This document shows, one piece after another, positions 8,520 through 17,156 of a stretch of DNA of 33,664 bases. The translations under genes and the position numbers were made by a program. Position 1 is the first letter of the stretch. The number at the start of each line of letters is the position of its first letter. Below the pieces are notes generated by a model that was given only the letters and a program-made list of their open reading frames with translations, was not told the DNA's origin and made no database searches. Source of the stretch: Phycisphaerae bacterium (GTDB taxonomy: Bacteria; Planctomycetota; Phycisphaerae; Sedimentisphaerales; Anaerobacaceae); the NCBI GenBank assembly GCA_016782865.1, contig JADHXR010000086.1, positions 1 to 33,664 on the forward strand. Reading direction: 5' to 3'.

Positions 8520-9896
8520 ATGAGAGCGAGCAACGATACACTCTCAAGAAGACTGAAGATCGCGTTATTTATCCTCGCCGGGGTCTTGTGTGTCACGGCA
8601 AGTGCGAAAGCAGGCAAAAAAAGCAGTGCCCGCCCGACAATAGCCGATCAGCCGGTGGCGTCGACCAACCGTCCAATGCGGAACATCAAGGATGCGGTCC
8701 TGAGCGTCGGGCAGGGCCGGGGCGATCTGCAGGGCACCGACGACAAGATCATCCAGGCCGGCATCGAATACCTGGACCGGATGGGTGGAGGCACGCTTGA
8801 GATTCTGCCGGGCGTGTATGACATGCGAAATGCCGTCTATCTGCGTCCGAACATCACACTGCGGGGCTCGGGCGGCGGAACCGTGCTCAGGAAAGCCGCA
8901 AGCGTCGTGACGGCCCTGGTCAGGGATTCGGATTGGTTCGAGTACGGCGTTCAGGTCGAGGGCGCCACGGGATTCGCGCCCGGGGCGGGGATCATGCTGC
9001 GATCGAGCAAGGGAAAAGGAGACTGGCAGTTCGAGGTGCTGCGGGCCACGGTCACCGCCATCGACGGAGACGTTATCTATCTGGACCGGATGACGGAGAA
9101 TAACTTCTGGACGGAACAGAGCGCCACGGCGGGGACTATTTTCCCGATCCTTACCGCCGCAGAGAACGTGGACGATGTGGTCGTCGAAGACATAGTGCTC
9201 GACGGCAACCGCGATGAAAACGAGCACATCAACGGCAACTTCGCCGGCGGCGTCTTCATCCAGAGCTGCAACCGGTGGCGCTTCAATAATGTTGTGTCGA
9301 GAAACTACAACGGCGACGGTTTCAGTTTCCAGGTATGCGACGACATCCAGTTTCGCAACTGCAGGGCGATAGACAACGCCGACCTCGGATTCCATCCTGG
9401 CAGCGGCTCGCAAAGGCCCGTCTTCCGCGATTGCGAATCCCGGGGCAACAGCCAGGGGATTTTCTTCTGCTGGAGCGTTTCCGACGGGATAGCGGACAAT
9501 TGTGTCCTGGCCGAGAACAACAGATACGGAATAAGTATCGGGCACCGTGACACGGACAACGTCATAAGCAGGTGCGTGATCGAACGCAACGGCGAGGTGG
9601 GAATTCTCTTCCGCAGGGAGGTGAGCGAATTTCGCTGCGGCAACCGCAACCGGATCGAGAATTGCATTATCCGCGACAACGGCACGAAAAAGCCCGGCAT
9701 CGGGATTGATATTCTGGGCAAGACCGAGGACATTACCATTGCCAACACGAGGCTGGAAAACACAACAGGCGATAGACAGAAAATCGGCATTCGCATCAGC
9801 GCCGACGCCAAGCGGGTCGTCCTCGAAAGCAATACGTTTGAGAATTGCCCCGCAAGCGTCAAGGATCTGCGAAGCAAGACGTCTGGGCCGGATTGA
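8520..9896 (+). CDS. Exported right-handed parallel beta-helix (pectate-lyase-like) protein
   Basis: 458 aa. The start at 8520 is chosen for AGGAAAGG upstream and the signal peptide at residues 1-30 (RRLKIALFILAGVLCVTASAKA). After an N-terminal segment with ILPGVYDMRNAVYLRPNITL, typical of the first turns of pectate-lyase-fold proteins, come many roughly 22-residue turns rich in N, G and hydrophobic residues (for example DDIQFRNCRAIDNADLGFHP, NCVLAENNRYGISIG). This matches NosD/beta-helix repeats (PF13229-type). It is likely periplasmic or surface located and acts on or binds polysaccharide; lyase activity cannot be judged because no catalytic set is evident. It lies 23 bp before the next gene and is probably cotranscribed with it. 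Confidence 0.85.
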   Translation: MRASNDTLSRRLKIALFILAGVLCVTASAKAGKKSSARPTIADQPVASTNRPMRNIKDAVLSVGQGRGDLQGTDDKIIQAGIEYLDRMGGGTLEILPGVYDMRNAVYLRPNITLRGSGGGTVLRKAASVVTALVRDSDWFEYGVQVEGATGFAPGAGIMLRSSKGKGDWQFEVLRATVTAIDGDVIYLDRMTENNFWTEQSATAGTIFPILTAAENVDDVVVEDIVLDGNRDENEHINGNFAGGVFIQSCNRWRFNNVVSRNYNGDGFSFQVCDDIQFRNCRAIDNADLGFHPGSGSQRPVFRDCESRGNSQGIFFCWSVSDGIADNCVLAENNRYGISIGHRDTDNVISRCVIERNGEVGILFRREVSEFRCGNRNRIENCIIRDNGTKKPGIGIDILGKTEDITIANTRLENTTGDRQKIGIRISADAKRVVLESNTFENCPASVKDLRSKTSGPD

Positions 9897-9919
9897 TCGT
9901 AACCGTGAAGGTGTGAATC

Positions 9920-10936
9920 ATGAGGACAGCACAGCTAAGAGCATCGGTTATTACCATCATTGTGCTGACTGCAATGTCAGCGGCGCGGGGCGAGGGGGCG
10001 CCACTCGAAGCTGAGTTGAAGCAATGTCCGCCGGTAGTTTTCATCAGGCGCCCGGCCCAGGGTCGGAAAGGCACGAACGGCACAATGCTCGGGCAAAGGA
10101 CGAAAATCGGCTCGGCGATCTGCACCTACGATCCGCGACATCCCGAGCGGGGCGCCAAGACGATTTTCGATGCTCCGGAAGGTTTCATATTGGATATGAG
10201 TCTTTCTTACGATGCGCAGAAAGTTTTGTTTTCATTCATGGACAATATCCGCGAGGAGAAGGATTCGTTTCATATCTGGGAGTACCAGGACAAGAATATC
10301 TTTTGCACCCAGGGCCTGTGGACGATCAATCCCGACGGCACACGGTTGCAGTTGATCTACATCAACACAGGTCCAACCGGCAACTTCCAGCCGCTCCAGA
10401 GCGGTTCATGGGCGAGCAAACTGACCGAACTGATCGAGTCCGAACACGCCGGCGTGAAAATGGACGACCAGAGCCGCCGGCGAATCTACGTCTGGATCGA
10501 CAGCAACGTGCCCTATTACAGCACATGGGACATGTCACGGCCCTACACTATGGGAGGCCGGGACACGTGGGCCGAGAACAAGAATACGATGGCGTCGTGG
10601 TACCTGGAATTCGAGACGGTTTTCAAGTCCAACTGCGCTTCGTGCCACAACTCTACGGACAAACCGAAAATAGACCACACGTGGATAAATCTTACCCGGC
10701 CTCAGTTCAGCCGGGCATTGAACGCCCACCTGAGCGAACAGGCCGGCGGTTTGGGGCTGGCAAAGACGAAACGCAATCAAAGCCCGCCTCTGTTCGAGGA
10801 CCGTAGCGATCCCGTTTATCTTGCGATGCTCAGGGCGATCCGCCAGGGCAAGAAGGCGCTCGATGCAAAGCCGCGCGTGGACATGCCCGGCGCGACAGCC
10901 GTTGCGCAACAGCGCGATTTCGGAAAGCTCTATTGA
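9920..10936 (+). CDS. Shortened HzsA-like/planctomycetal haem-binding exported protein
   Basis: 338 aa with a signal peptide (residues 1-25) and GAAGGTG upstream of the ATG. Residues about 37-143 resemble the first part of the hydrazine-synthase-alpha middle-domain-like beta-propeller proteins common in Planctomycetes (PPVVFIRR, LSYDAQKVLFSF, LWTINPDGT). Residues about 154-338 resemble their C-terminal part: SWASKLTELIESEHAGVKM, a segment with WIDSNVPYY, one c-type haem motif CASCH at 239-243, and PRVDMPGA near the end. Relatives are usually around 700-1000 aa. Most of the propeller is absent, with an in-frame join near residues 141-156 (10340-10388). The frame is open, so a short haem protein may still be made, but function is doubtful. 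This is not evidence for anammox. Confidence 0.7.
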   Translation: MRTAQLRASVITIIVLTAMSAARGEGAPLEAELKQCPPVVFIRRPAQGRKGTNGTMLGQRTKIGSAICTYDPRHPERGAKTIFDAPEGFILDMSLSYDAQKVLFSFMDNIREEKDSFHIWEYQDKNIFCTQGLWTINPDGTRLQLIYINTGPTGNFQPLQSGSWASKLTELIESEHAGVKMDDQSRRRIYVWIDSNVPYYSTWDMSRPYTMGGRDTWAENKNTMASWYLEFETVFKSNCASCHNSTDKPKIDHTWINLTRPQFSRALNAHLSEQAGGLGLAKTKRNQSPPLFEDRSDPVYLAMLRAIRQGKKALDAKPRVDMPGATAVAQQRDFGKLY

Positions 10937-10967
10937 CTCGGAGCTTGTCAATTCGGCATATTCTCAA

Positions 10968-11143
10968 GGGTGCCTCTAATAATTGCTTTTCAGACGAAAA
11001 CGAGCGAAATCGATTCTGGCAAGGCGGAAGTTCAAAATGCCCGGAGGTGGTGCTATTCACCATCGAGGACGCATTTTGATCTTTCAACGCCGCCAGAATC
11101 GATTGCAGCCGTTTGCAGTCAAAATGAATTATTAGAGGTGCCC
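10968..11143 (+). mobile_element. MITE-like element, family A, copy 1
   Basis: 176 bp flanked by a 4-bp direct duplication TCAA (10964-10967 and 11144-11147). Ends are imperfect inverted repeats: left GGGTGCCTCTAATAATTGC, right (reverse complement) GGGCACCTCTAATAATTCA. A second inner pair contains ATTCTGGC on each side, and the middle has further dyad symmetry (AAAATGC/GCATTTT). It has no ORF of its own, so it would depend on a transposase elsewhere. It sits between the haem protein gene and iolB. A second copy is at 29805-29965 in the opposite orientation. Confidence 0.8.
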
Positions 11144-11285
11144 TCAAGTTTTGCAGTTGTGGCGACGCCGAAGAAATGGCAAAATGCCTGAAGAATTCAT
11201 GCCGTGTCCCTGGCAATTCGAATTGGGTGGCAAAATGGGAAAGCTGATTTTCAACCTTGTTTGGCGTGTTCGAGGAGTCTAATAC

Positions 11286-12173
11286 GTGCGATATACTGCG
11301 GAGAACATTTTAGTTAAGCCCGGCGTCTTTCAGGACGATCCGGATCTGATTCTCTCGGTCACGTCTGAGCAGGCGGGGTGGGAATACATTTCCTTTCAGG
11401 TCAGACAACTTGCGGCCAATCAGAGCTGGTCATTTAGGACCGGTGAGAATGAGCTGGCCATAGTAAACCTGAGCGGGTGTTATGCCATTGACTCGAATCG
11501 GGGGCAATGGACCGGGATCGGCGGGCGCAAGAACGTTTTTGAAGGCGCGGCTCACGCATTGTATCTGCCCCGGCAGAGCGAGTTCACTATTACAGCCGAG
11601 CAGGCCGGCGAGTATGCCGTGGCCTGGGTGCCGACCGATCAGGACCGTGAGCCCTGGCTGATCAAACCCGAAGATGTGGCGATCGCAGTGCGCGGAGGCG
11701 ATAACGTCAGCCGTCAGATCAATGATTTGCTGCCGTCGGGCTCGCCCGTCCATCGGCTGGTGCTGGTCGAAGTCTATACTCCCAGCGGCAACTGGAGCAG
11801 CTATCCGCCTCACAAGCATGATACGCACATAGAGGATGACCAGGGGAATCTGCTCGAAGCCGATCTGGAGGAAGTTTACTTCTACAAGATTGACAAGCCC
11901 GAGGGATATGCCTATCAGCGGGTATATACCGATGAAAGATCGCCCCTTCACAAGGCGGGCTACCCAATTGACGCCTTGGTCCGGGCGGAAGATAACTGTG
12001 CTGTTCTGGTCCCAGAAGGTTATCATCCCGTCGTCAGCGCCCCGGGATATATGACTTATTATTTGAACGTGTTGGCGGGCAGCGCGCAGACGCTCGCCAA
12101 TCAGGACGATCCGAAATACGCCTGGGTCAAGGATACGTACAAACAGAAAGACGGCCGGCTCCCGTTGTATTAA
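11286..12173 (+). CDS. iolB: 5-deoxy-glucuronate isomerase
   Basis: 295 aa, slightly longer than the roughly 270 aa of Bacillus IolB. It converts 5-deoxy-D-glucuronate to 2-deoxy-5-keto-D-gluconate in cytoplasmic myo-inositol breakdown. Family signatures include the bicupin metal-binding region SSYPPHKHDTH (near residue 175), EEVYFYKI and VLVPEGYHPV, all characteristic of the KduI/IolB fold. The start is GTG at 11286, with GAGGAG about 8-9 nt upstream and no in-frame ATG close by. It is the first gene of the operon: iolC starts 26 bp downstream. The promoter must lie in 11144-11285, immediately beyond the MITE-like element. Confidence 0.95.
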   Translation: MRYTAENILVKPGVFQDDPDLILSVTSEQAGWEYISFQVRQLAANQSWSFRTGENELAIVNLSGCYAIDSNRGQWTGIGGRKNVFEGAAHALYLPRQSEFTITAEQAGEYAVAWVPTDQDREPWLIKPEDVAIAVRGGDNVSRQINDLLPSGSPVHRLVLVEVYTPSGNWSSYPPHKHDTHIEDDQGNLLEADLEEVYFYKIDKPEGYAYQRVYTDERSPLHKAGYPIDALVRAEDNCAVLVPEGYHPVVSAPGYMTYYLNVLAGSAQTLANQDDPKYAWVKDTYKQKDGRLPLY

Positions 12174-12199
12174 CCTATTCGAACTTTCAGGAGTGCTGT

Positions 12200-13231
12200 A
12201 TGAGGCAAGCCACGCGGACATACGATACGCTTCACATGGGGCGGTCATCAATCGACCTTTACAGCAACGATATTGGCTCGCCGTTCGTGGACATCAGAAG
12301 TTTCGCCGCGTATGTCGGAGGCTCGCCGACGAATATCAGCGTGGGAGGACGAAGGCTTGGATTGAAGACCGCCCTGCTGACGGGGCTCGGGCAAGACCCG
12401 GTAGGGGATTTTATTCTGAAGTTTCTGCAGGCCGAAGGGGTTGAGACACAATTTATATGCCGCAAGCCCGGCAACCGTTCCAGCGCCGTGGTCCTGGGGA
12501 TAGAGCCGCCCGACAGTTTTCCCCTGGTCTATTATCGTGACAATTGCGCCGACATAGCATTGACGATAGACGACGTTCTCAAGGCGCCCGTTTCCGAGAG
12601 CAGAGTGTTTCAGTTCGCCGGCACAAATCTGTCCCTGGAGCCGAGCCGCAGCGCGACGTTATTCGCCGCCGAGCTGGCCCGCCAGGCGGGCACGAAGGTC
12701 GTTCTCGATATTGATTTTCGCCCCGATCAATGGCATGATCCGAGAGCATTCGGAGTGGCAGTGCGCTCGGCCCTTCGGCTGGCGGATGTTGTGATCGGAA
12801 CCGAAGACGAGATAAACGCCGCCATGCTGACGGACGTGAGCCATATTGAAATGACGGACTCGGTTTCGGATACCCAGGTTCGAGGAGATGTGGATCAGGC
12901 AATTCGCAAGATGCTGTCGATGGGACCAGAAGCACTGCTGCAAAAAAAAGGCAGTGACGGTGTATGCGTTCATCTGGTGGATGATGAGGGCAGGATCGAG
13001 CGGATTGACGCACCGGGATTCCCCGTGGAAGTGACGAACATACTGGGAGCCGGGGACGCATTTGCCGCCGGGTTTCTTTACGGGTACGTCAATGACCTGG
13101 GATGGTACAAGTCCGCTCGTATAGGCAACGCATGTGGGGCGATTGTTGTCACCAAACATGGTTGTGCGAATTTCATGCCGACCTATGAAGAGATGTTAGC
13201 CTTTGTGACCGATTATGGTGGACTCGAATAA
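12200..13231 (+). CDS. iolC: 5-dehydro-2-deoxygluconokinase (PfkB family)
   Basis: 343 aa. It phosphorylates 2-deoxy-5-keto-D-gluconate with ATP. PfkB-family features: the N-terminal strand and GGSPTNISVGGRRLG near residue 40, the DxDxRPDQW region near 174, and the C-terminal catalytic motif NILGAGDAFAAGF near residues 277-289, whose Asp is the catalytic base. It lacks the C-terminal DUF2090/aldolase-like extension seen fused to IolC in some bacteria, consistent with a separate aldolase gene downstream in this operon. AGGAG lies about 7 nt before the ATG. It is 17 bp upstream of iolD. Confidence 0.94.
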   Translation: MRQATRTYDTLHMGRSSIDLYSNDIGSPFVDIRSFAAYVGGSPTNISVGGRRLGLKTALLTGLGQDPVGDFILKFLQAEGVETQFICRKPGNRSSAVVLGIEPPDSFPLVYYRDNCADIALTIDDVLKAPVSESRVFQFAGTNLSLEPSRSATLFAAELARQAGTKVVLDIDFRPDQWHDPRAFGVAVRSALRLADVVIGTEDEINAAMLTDVSHIEMTDSVSDTQVRGDVDQAIRKMLSMGPEALLQKKGSDGVCVHLVDDEGRIERIDAPGFPVEVTNILGAGDAFAAGFLYGYVNDLGWYKSARIGNACGAIVVTKHGCANFMPTYEEMLAFVTDYGGLE

Positions 13232-13248
13232 CGTATGGAGGTTTCGAC

Positions 13249-15129
13249 ATGAGTGCTAAAACTGTTCGTTTGACGATGGCGCAGGCGCTGATCAAGTACC
13301 TGACAAGTCAGTACACCGAGCGCGACGGCGAGGAGAACGCCCTGTTCGCGGGGTGTTTCGGTGTTTTCGGCCACGGTTGTGTGTCCGGAATAGGCCAGGC
13401 GTTGCAGCAATATCCACGGCTTCGCTACTACCAGACCCGCAATGAGCAGGCGATGGTACATGCCTCGGCGGCCTATGCCAAGACGAAGAATCGGATGCAG
13501 ACGTTTGTCTGCCTCTCGTCGATCGGCCCCGGAGCGACAAACATGATTACCGGAGCGGCGGTTGCGACGACGAATCACCTGCCCGTGCTGCTTCTGCCCG
13601 GTGACATATTCGCACGTCGCAACGTAGCGCCGGTTCTCCAGCAGTTGGAGTGCGAAACAACCCAGGATATATCGGTAAGTGACTGCTTCAAACCGGTGAG
13701 CCGATACTGGGACCGCATCAACCGGGCCGACCAGATACTGACGGCGCTGCCCGAGGCTATGCGGGTGCTCACCAGCCCGGCCGATACAGGCGCGGTGACA
13801 ATCTCGCTCCCCGAGGATACTCAGACCGAGGCCTACGACTACCCGGTAGAATTCTTCGAGAACCACACCTGGAGAATCCCGCGCAATCGAGCGGATAGCA
13901 AAGCCTTGGCGCGGGCGGTCCGGCGGATCCGCGATTCCAAATGCCCGCTGATCATCGCCGGCGGCGGTGTCATTTACAGTGGGGGCCAGGACGTCCTCGC
14001 ACAATTCGTTGCCAAAACAGGAATTCCGGTAGGTGTAACCATGGCGGGCAAGGGCAGCCTGCTCTACGACAATAAGCTTAACCTCGGCGCGATGGGCGTA
14101 ACGGGGAACTTCGCCGCGAACCGCATAGCGCGCGAGGCGGATCTGGTGATCGGCATCGGAACACGCTACAGCGATTTTACCTCGGCGAGCAAAACTGCGT
14201 TTCAGAATCCGGATGTTCATTTCGTCAATATTAACGTCGCCGAGTTCGATGCGTACAAGCATGCCGCCTTGCCGCTGATAGCCGATGCGCGGGTAACTAT
14301 CGAGGAACTGATGGATTTGCTCGAAGGTTATCGCGCCGAGCCGGCCCATGAGCAGAAGGCCCGGCAACTGCACGATCAATGGCAGGAGGAGGTCGATCGC
14401 ATTTATGCGATTCGTAACGAGCCTCTGCCCAGTCAGGGAGAACTAATTGGCGCAGTCAACAAGTTGAGCGAGCCCGACGCAATAATGATAAACGCCGCGG
14501 GGAGCATGCCGGGCGACCTGCACAAACTTTGGCGCACGCGACATTCGAAGAATTTCCATCTCGAATACGGATATAGCTGCATGGGTTATGAAATTGCCGG
14601 CGGCCTTGGAATCAAGATGGCGGCGCCGCATCGCGAAGTGATCGTCATGGTGGGCGACGGCAGCTATTTGATGCTGTGCAATGAGATTGTCACATCCATA
14701 CAGGAAGGATATAAACTCACGATCGTTTTGATGGACAACCAGGGTTTTAACAGTATCGGCGGGCTGAGCCGTTCGTTGGGCCAGGAGGGTTTTGGCACGC
14801 GCTATGCTTTCCCGATCAATAACAAGCTGCCCGATGATTCCGCTGATGCAGTGAAGGGGCTGCCCGTGGATTTTGCCATGAACGCGCGGGGATTGGGCGC
14901 CTACGTGATTGAGTGCGAAACGTATGACGATTTTGTTGAAGCATTCAAGAAATCCAAAGAGACCGACCGGACTACGGTGATCTATATTCAAAACGATCGT
15001 TATGAGGGCGTTCCCGGCTACGAAAGCTGGTGGGATGTCCCCGTAGCGGAAGTCAGCGAAATGGACGGCGTCAGGAAGGCCCGCAAGGAATGGGAAAAGA
15101 ATCGCAAACTGGAGAGGTTCTTCTTCTGA
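13249..15129 (+). CDS. iolD: 3D-(3,5/4)-trihydroxycyclohexane-1,2-dione hydrolase
   Basis: 626 aa, full length for IolD. This thiamine-diphosphate enzyme opens the inositol-derived ring to 5-deoxy-glucuronate. The N-terminal ThDP-pyrimidine domain carries the conserved catalytic Glu in TRNEQAMVHAS (about residue 66). The central domain includes PLIIAGGGVIYSGG (near 224). The C-terminal domain has the ThDP/Mg motif starting GDGSYLMLCNEI (near 468) and ending in LMDNQGF. A strong TGGAGG precedes the ATG. It lies between iolC and iolE in the same direction and is clearly part of the operon. Confidence 0.96.
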   Translation: MSAKTVRLTMAQALIKYLTSQYTERDGEENALFAGCFGVFGHGCVSGIGQALQQYPRLRYYQTRNEQAMVHASAAYAKTKNRMQTFVCLSSIGPGATNMITGAAVATTNHLPVLLLPGDIFARRNVAPVLQQLECETTQDISVSDCFKPVSRYWDRINRADQILTALPEAMRVLTSPADTGAVTISLPEDTQTEAYDYPVEFFENHTWRIPRNRADSKALARAVRRIRDSKCPLIIAGGGVIYSGGQDVLAQFVAKTGIPVGVTMAGKGSLLYDNKLNLGAMGVTGNFAANRIAREADLVIGIGTRYSDFTSASKTAFQNPDVHFVNINVAEFDAYKHAALPLIADARVTIEELMDLLEGYRAEPAHEQKARQLHDQWQEEVDRIYAIRNEPLPSQGELIGAVNKLSEPDAIMINAAGSMPGDLHKLWRTRHSKNFHLEYGYSCMGYEIAGGLGIKMAAPHREVIVMVGDGSYLMLCNEIVTSIQEGYKLTIVLMDNQGFNSIGGLSRSLGQEGFGTRYAFPINNKLPDDSADAVKGLPVDFAMNARGLGAYVIECETYDDFVEAFKKSKETDRTTVIYIQNDRYEGVPGYESWWDVPVAEVSEMDGVRKARKEWEKNRKLERFFF

Positions 15130-15182
15130 TCCGACAAGAGACTTGTAGAAGTACAGTTCCAAGAGAAATCAGGAGGACATAA

Positions 15183-16121
15183 ATGTCGACAATTCGCATC
15201 GCAAATGCCCCCTGCTCCTGGGGCTCGTTGGAGTTCGAAGGGCTCGAGGGCCGGGCAATACCTTACGGGCAAATGCTCGACGAGTTGGCCGAAACAGGCT
15301 ATGGAGGAACCGAACTGGGCGATTGGGGTTACATGCCCACCGAGCCGCAGCGGCTGGGCGCCGAGCTAACCCGGCGCGGGCTCGTGATGCTCGGGGCGTT
15401 TGTGCCGGTGGCGTTAAAGGATGCCGCCGCTCACGAAGCCGGGGTGGCCGAGTCGGTGAAGATCGCCCACCTGCTCGCCTGTGTCGCCGAGAAGGGTAAG
15501 TACGAGCAATTGCCGTTTCTGGCGCTCGCCGATGACAACGGAACCGATGCGGTCCGGACCGCCAATGCGGGGCTCACGGGTTGCGAGATGGCCCTGACGA
15601 ATGAGCAGTGGAAGGTGTTTGCCCGCGGCGCCGAGGACGTCGCCCGGGCAGTGAAGTCACGAACGGGTCTTAGCACAGTGTTCCACCATCATTGCGCCGG
15701 ATTCGTTGAAAGGCCCGACGAAGTTGCCCGCTTGCTCGATATGACCGATCCCGATCTGCTGGGGCTGGTATTCGACACCGGTCATTACGCCTACGGCTCA
15801 GGAAGCAATGATCCGGGTGTTGTGCTGGAAGGCCTCGACCTTTTCGCCGAGCGTATCTGGTATATGCACTTTAAGGATTGCGATCCCAAAATCGCCGACA
15901 GCGCCCGAGGAGAGGGCTGGGATTATTTCGAGGCGGTCCGGCGAGGCGTGTTCTGTGAACTCGGGCAAGGCTGTGTCGATTTTCCCGCAGTGCTGAAGTG
16001 GCTGACGCAACGAAACTATGACGGCTGGGCAGTGGTCGAACAGGACGTCCTGCCTGGGATGGGTTCGCCCAAAGAAAGCGCCCTGCGCAACCGCCAATAC
16101 CTCAGGGCGAAAGGAGTCTGA
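15183..16121 (+). CDS. iolE: Inosose dehydratase (2-keto-myo-inositol dehydratase), TIM barrel
   Basis: 312 aa, xylose-isomerase-like TIM-barrel family (AP endonuclease 2 superfamily). It removes water from scyllo-inosose to give the trihydroxycyclohexane-dione used by IolD. Visible family signatures: NAPCSWGSLEFEG at the N-terminus, GYGGTELGDWGYMP, the metal-site region VFHHHCAGFVE near 163, VFDTGHYAYGS near 199, and YMHFKDCDP near 227. AGGAGG lies 8 nt before the ATG. The end is separated by only 3 nt from the aldolase start, indicating coupling. Confidence 0.93.
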   Translation: MSTIRIANAPCSWGSLEFEGLEGRAIPYGQMLDELAETGYGGTELGDWGYMPTEPQRLGAELTRRGLVMLGAFVPVALKDAAAHEAGVAESVKIAHLLACVAEKGKYEQLPFLALADDNGTDAVRTANAGLTGCEMALTNEQWKVFARGAEDVARAVKSRTGLSTVFHHHCAGFVERPDEVARLLDMTDPDLLGLVFDTGHYAYGSGSNDPGVVLEGLDLFAERIWYMHFKDCDPKIADSARGEGWDYFEAVRRGVFCELGQGCVDFPAVLKWLTQRNYDGWAVVEQDVLPGMGSPKESALRNRQYLRAKGV

Positions 16122-16124
16122 GAG

Positions 16125-17108
16125 TTGGCAAGATCAAAGACCTTGACCGTCGGCAAATGGCGCCGGCTGCAGCAAACCGCCGGTGCGGGAGGGACTTTCG
16201 CCGTGCTGGCCGTCGATCACCGCGGTCCGCTTCGTCGCTCGCTGGAAACCGAGTCACCCCAGGGCAAAACAGATGAGGCATTAACCGCTCTAAAAAAGGA
16301 TATAGTGCGACATCTGGCGCCGGTGACAACCGCGGTCCTGCTCGATCCCGAAACGGCTGCCGGCCAATGCGTCGCGGACGGCTCGATGCCGGCCCGGACG
16401 GGATTGCTCGTCGCTCTGGATACCGGATCGACGGGTGACCCTCTCAATCGATGGACAACCCTGGTTGAGAATTGGTCGGTCGAAAAGACGGCTCGCTTGG
16501 GGGCCTCGGGCGCCAAAATGTTGCTCTATTATAATCCTGACGCCCCGGAAGCGAGCAAACGAGAGGCACTCGTTCAGAAGGTAGCTCTGGAGTGTGACAA
16601 TCATGACATTCCATTTTTTCTTGAACCGTTATCGTACGCCTCCGACGGTTCGCGCGGGCCTCTGCCGCCTGAACAGAGACGCAAGGTGGTGATCGAAACT
16701 GCGCGCCGCCTGGTCCCGCTTGGCGCTGATATTCTCAAAGCAGAGTTCCCCGTGGATGTGAGTATCGAGCCCGACGAGAACCTCTGGCGTGATGCATGCG
16801 AGGAATTGACCGAGGTAAGTGACGTCCCCTGGGTATTACTGTCGGGGGGTGTGGATTATGACACTTTTTTGAAACAGGTGCGCGTTGCCTGCGAGGCGGG
16901 AGCCAGCGGCGTGATGGCGGGGCGAGCCGTCTGGAAAGAGGCCGTCACACTGGAGATAGCCGTGCGAAACGATTTTCTCAGCGGCATCGGATACGAGCGA
17001 ATGCGACGCCTAAAGTCGCTCTGCGCGGCATTGGGACGTCCTTTTACGGAAGTTTACGATTCTCCTGAACTAGATTACGATTGGTATGGTACAATTGGCT
17101 GCGTGTGA
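16125..17108 (+). CDS. LacD/class I aldolase-family protein, probable 2-deoxy-5-keto-gluconate-6-phosphate aldolase
   Basis: 327 aa with a TTG start 3 nt after the iolE stop; AAAGGAG lies about 8 nt upstream. The sequence resembles tagatose-1,6-bisphosphate aldolase LacD and the DeoC/LacD barrel family: VLAVDHRGPLRRSL near residue 27, LLDPETAAGQ near 72, KMLLYYNPDAP near 130, FFLEPLSYASDG near 164, a Schiff-base-type lysine in ADILKAEFP near 200, and LLSGGVDYDTF near 244. Canonical iol operons use IolJ, a class II aldolase, to split 2-deoxy-5-keto-gluconate 6-phosphate. Position in this operon suggests the present protein takes that step. The family call is strong; the substrate is inference. 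Confidence 0.8.
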   Translation: MARSKTLTVGKWRRLQQTAGAGGTFAVLAVDHRGPLRRSLETESPQGKTDEALTALKKDIVRHLAPVTTAVLLDPETAAGQCVADGSMPARTGLLVALDTGSTGDPLNRWTTLVENWSVEKTARLGASGAKMLLYYNPDAPEASKREALVQKVALECDNHDIPFFLEPLSYASDGSRGPLPPEQRRKVVIETARRLVPLGADILKAEFPVDVSIEPDENLWRDACEELTEVSDVPWVLLSGGVDYDTFLKQVRVACEAGASGVMAGRAVWKEAVTLEIAVRNDFLSGIGYERMRRLKSLCAALGRPFTEVYDSPELDYDWYGTIGCV

Positions 17109-17156
17109 GAAGATTTGCATAGCTACTTCATTCGAGAAAAAAAGGAGCAAAGACCG

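Noticed and set aside
8565..9545. 326-codon open frame opposite the beta-helix gene
   Set aside because: Shadow frame; no signal, motif or ribosome site.
9920..10936. Genuine hydrazine synthase subunit (anammox)
   Set aside because: Only one CASCH motif, much too short, and no other hydrazine genes; the related family is widespread in non-anammox Planctomycetota.
13213..14379. 388-codon open frame opposite iolD
   Set aside because: Antisense shadow of iolD; composition reflects the codon bias of the real gene.
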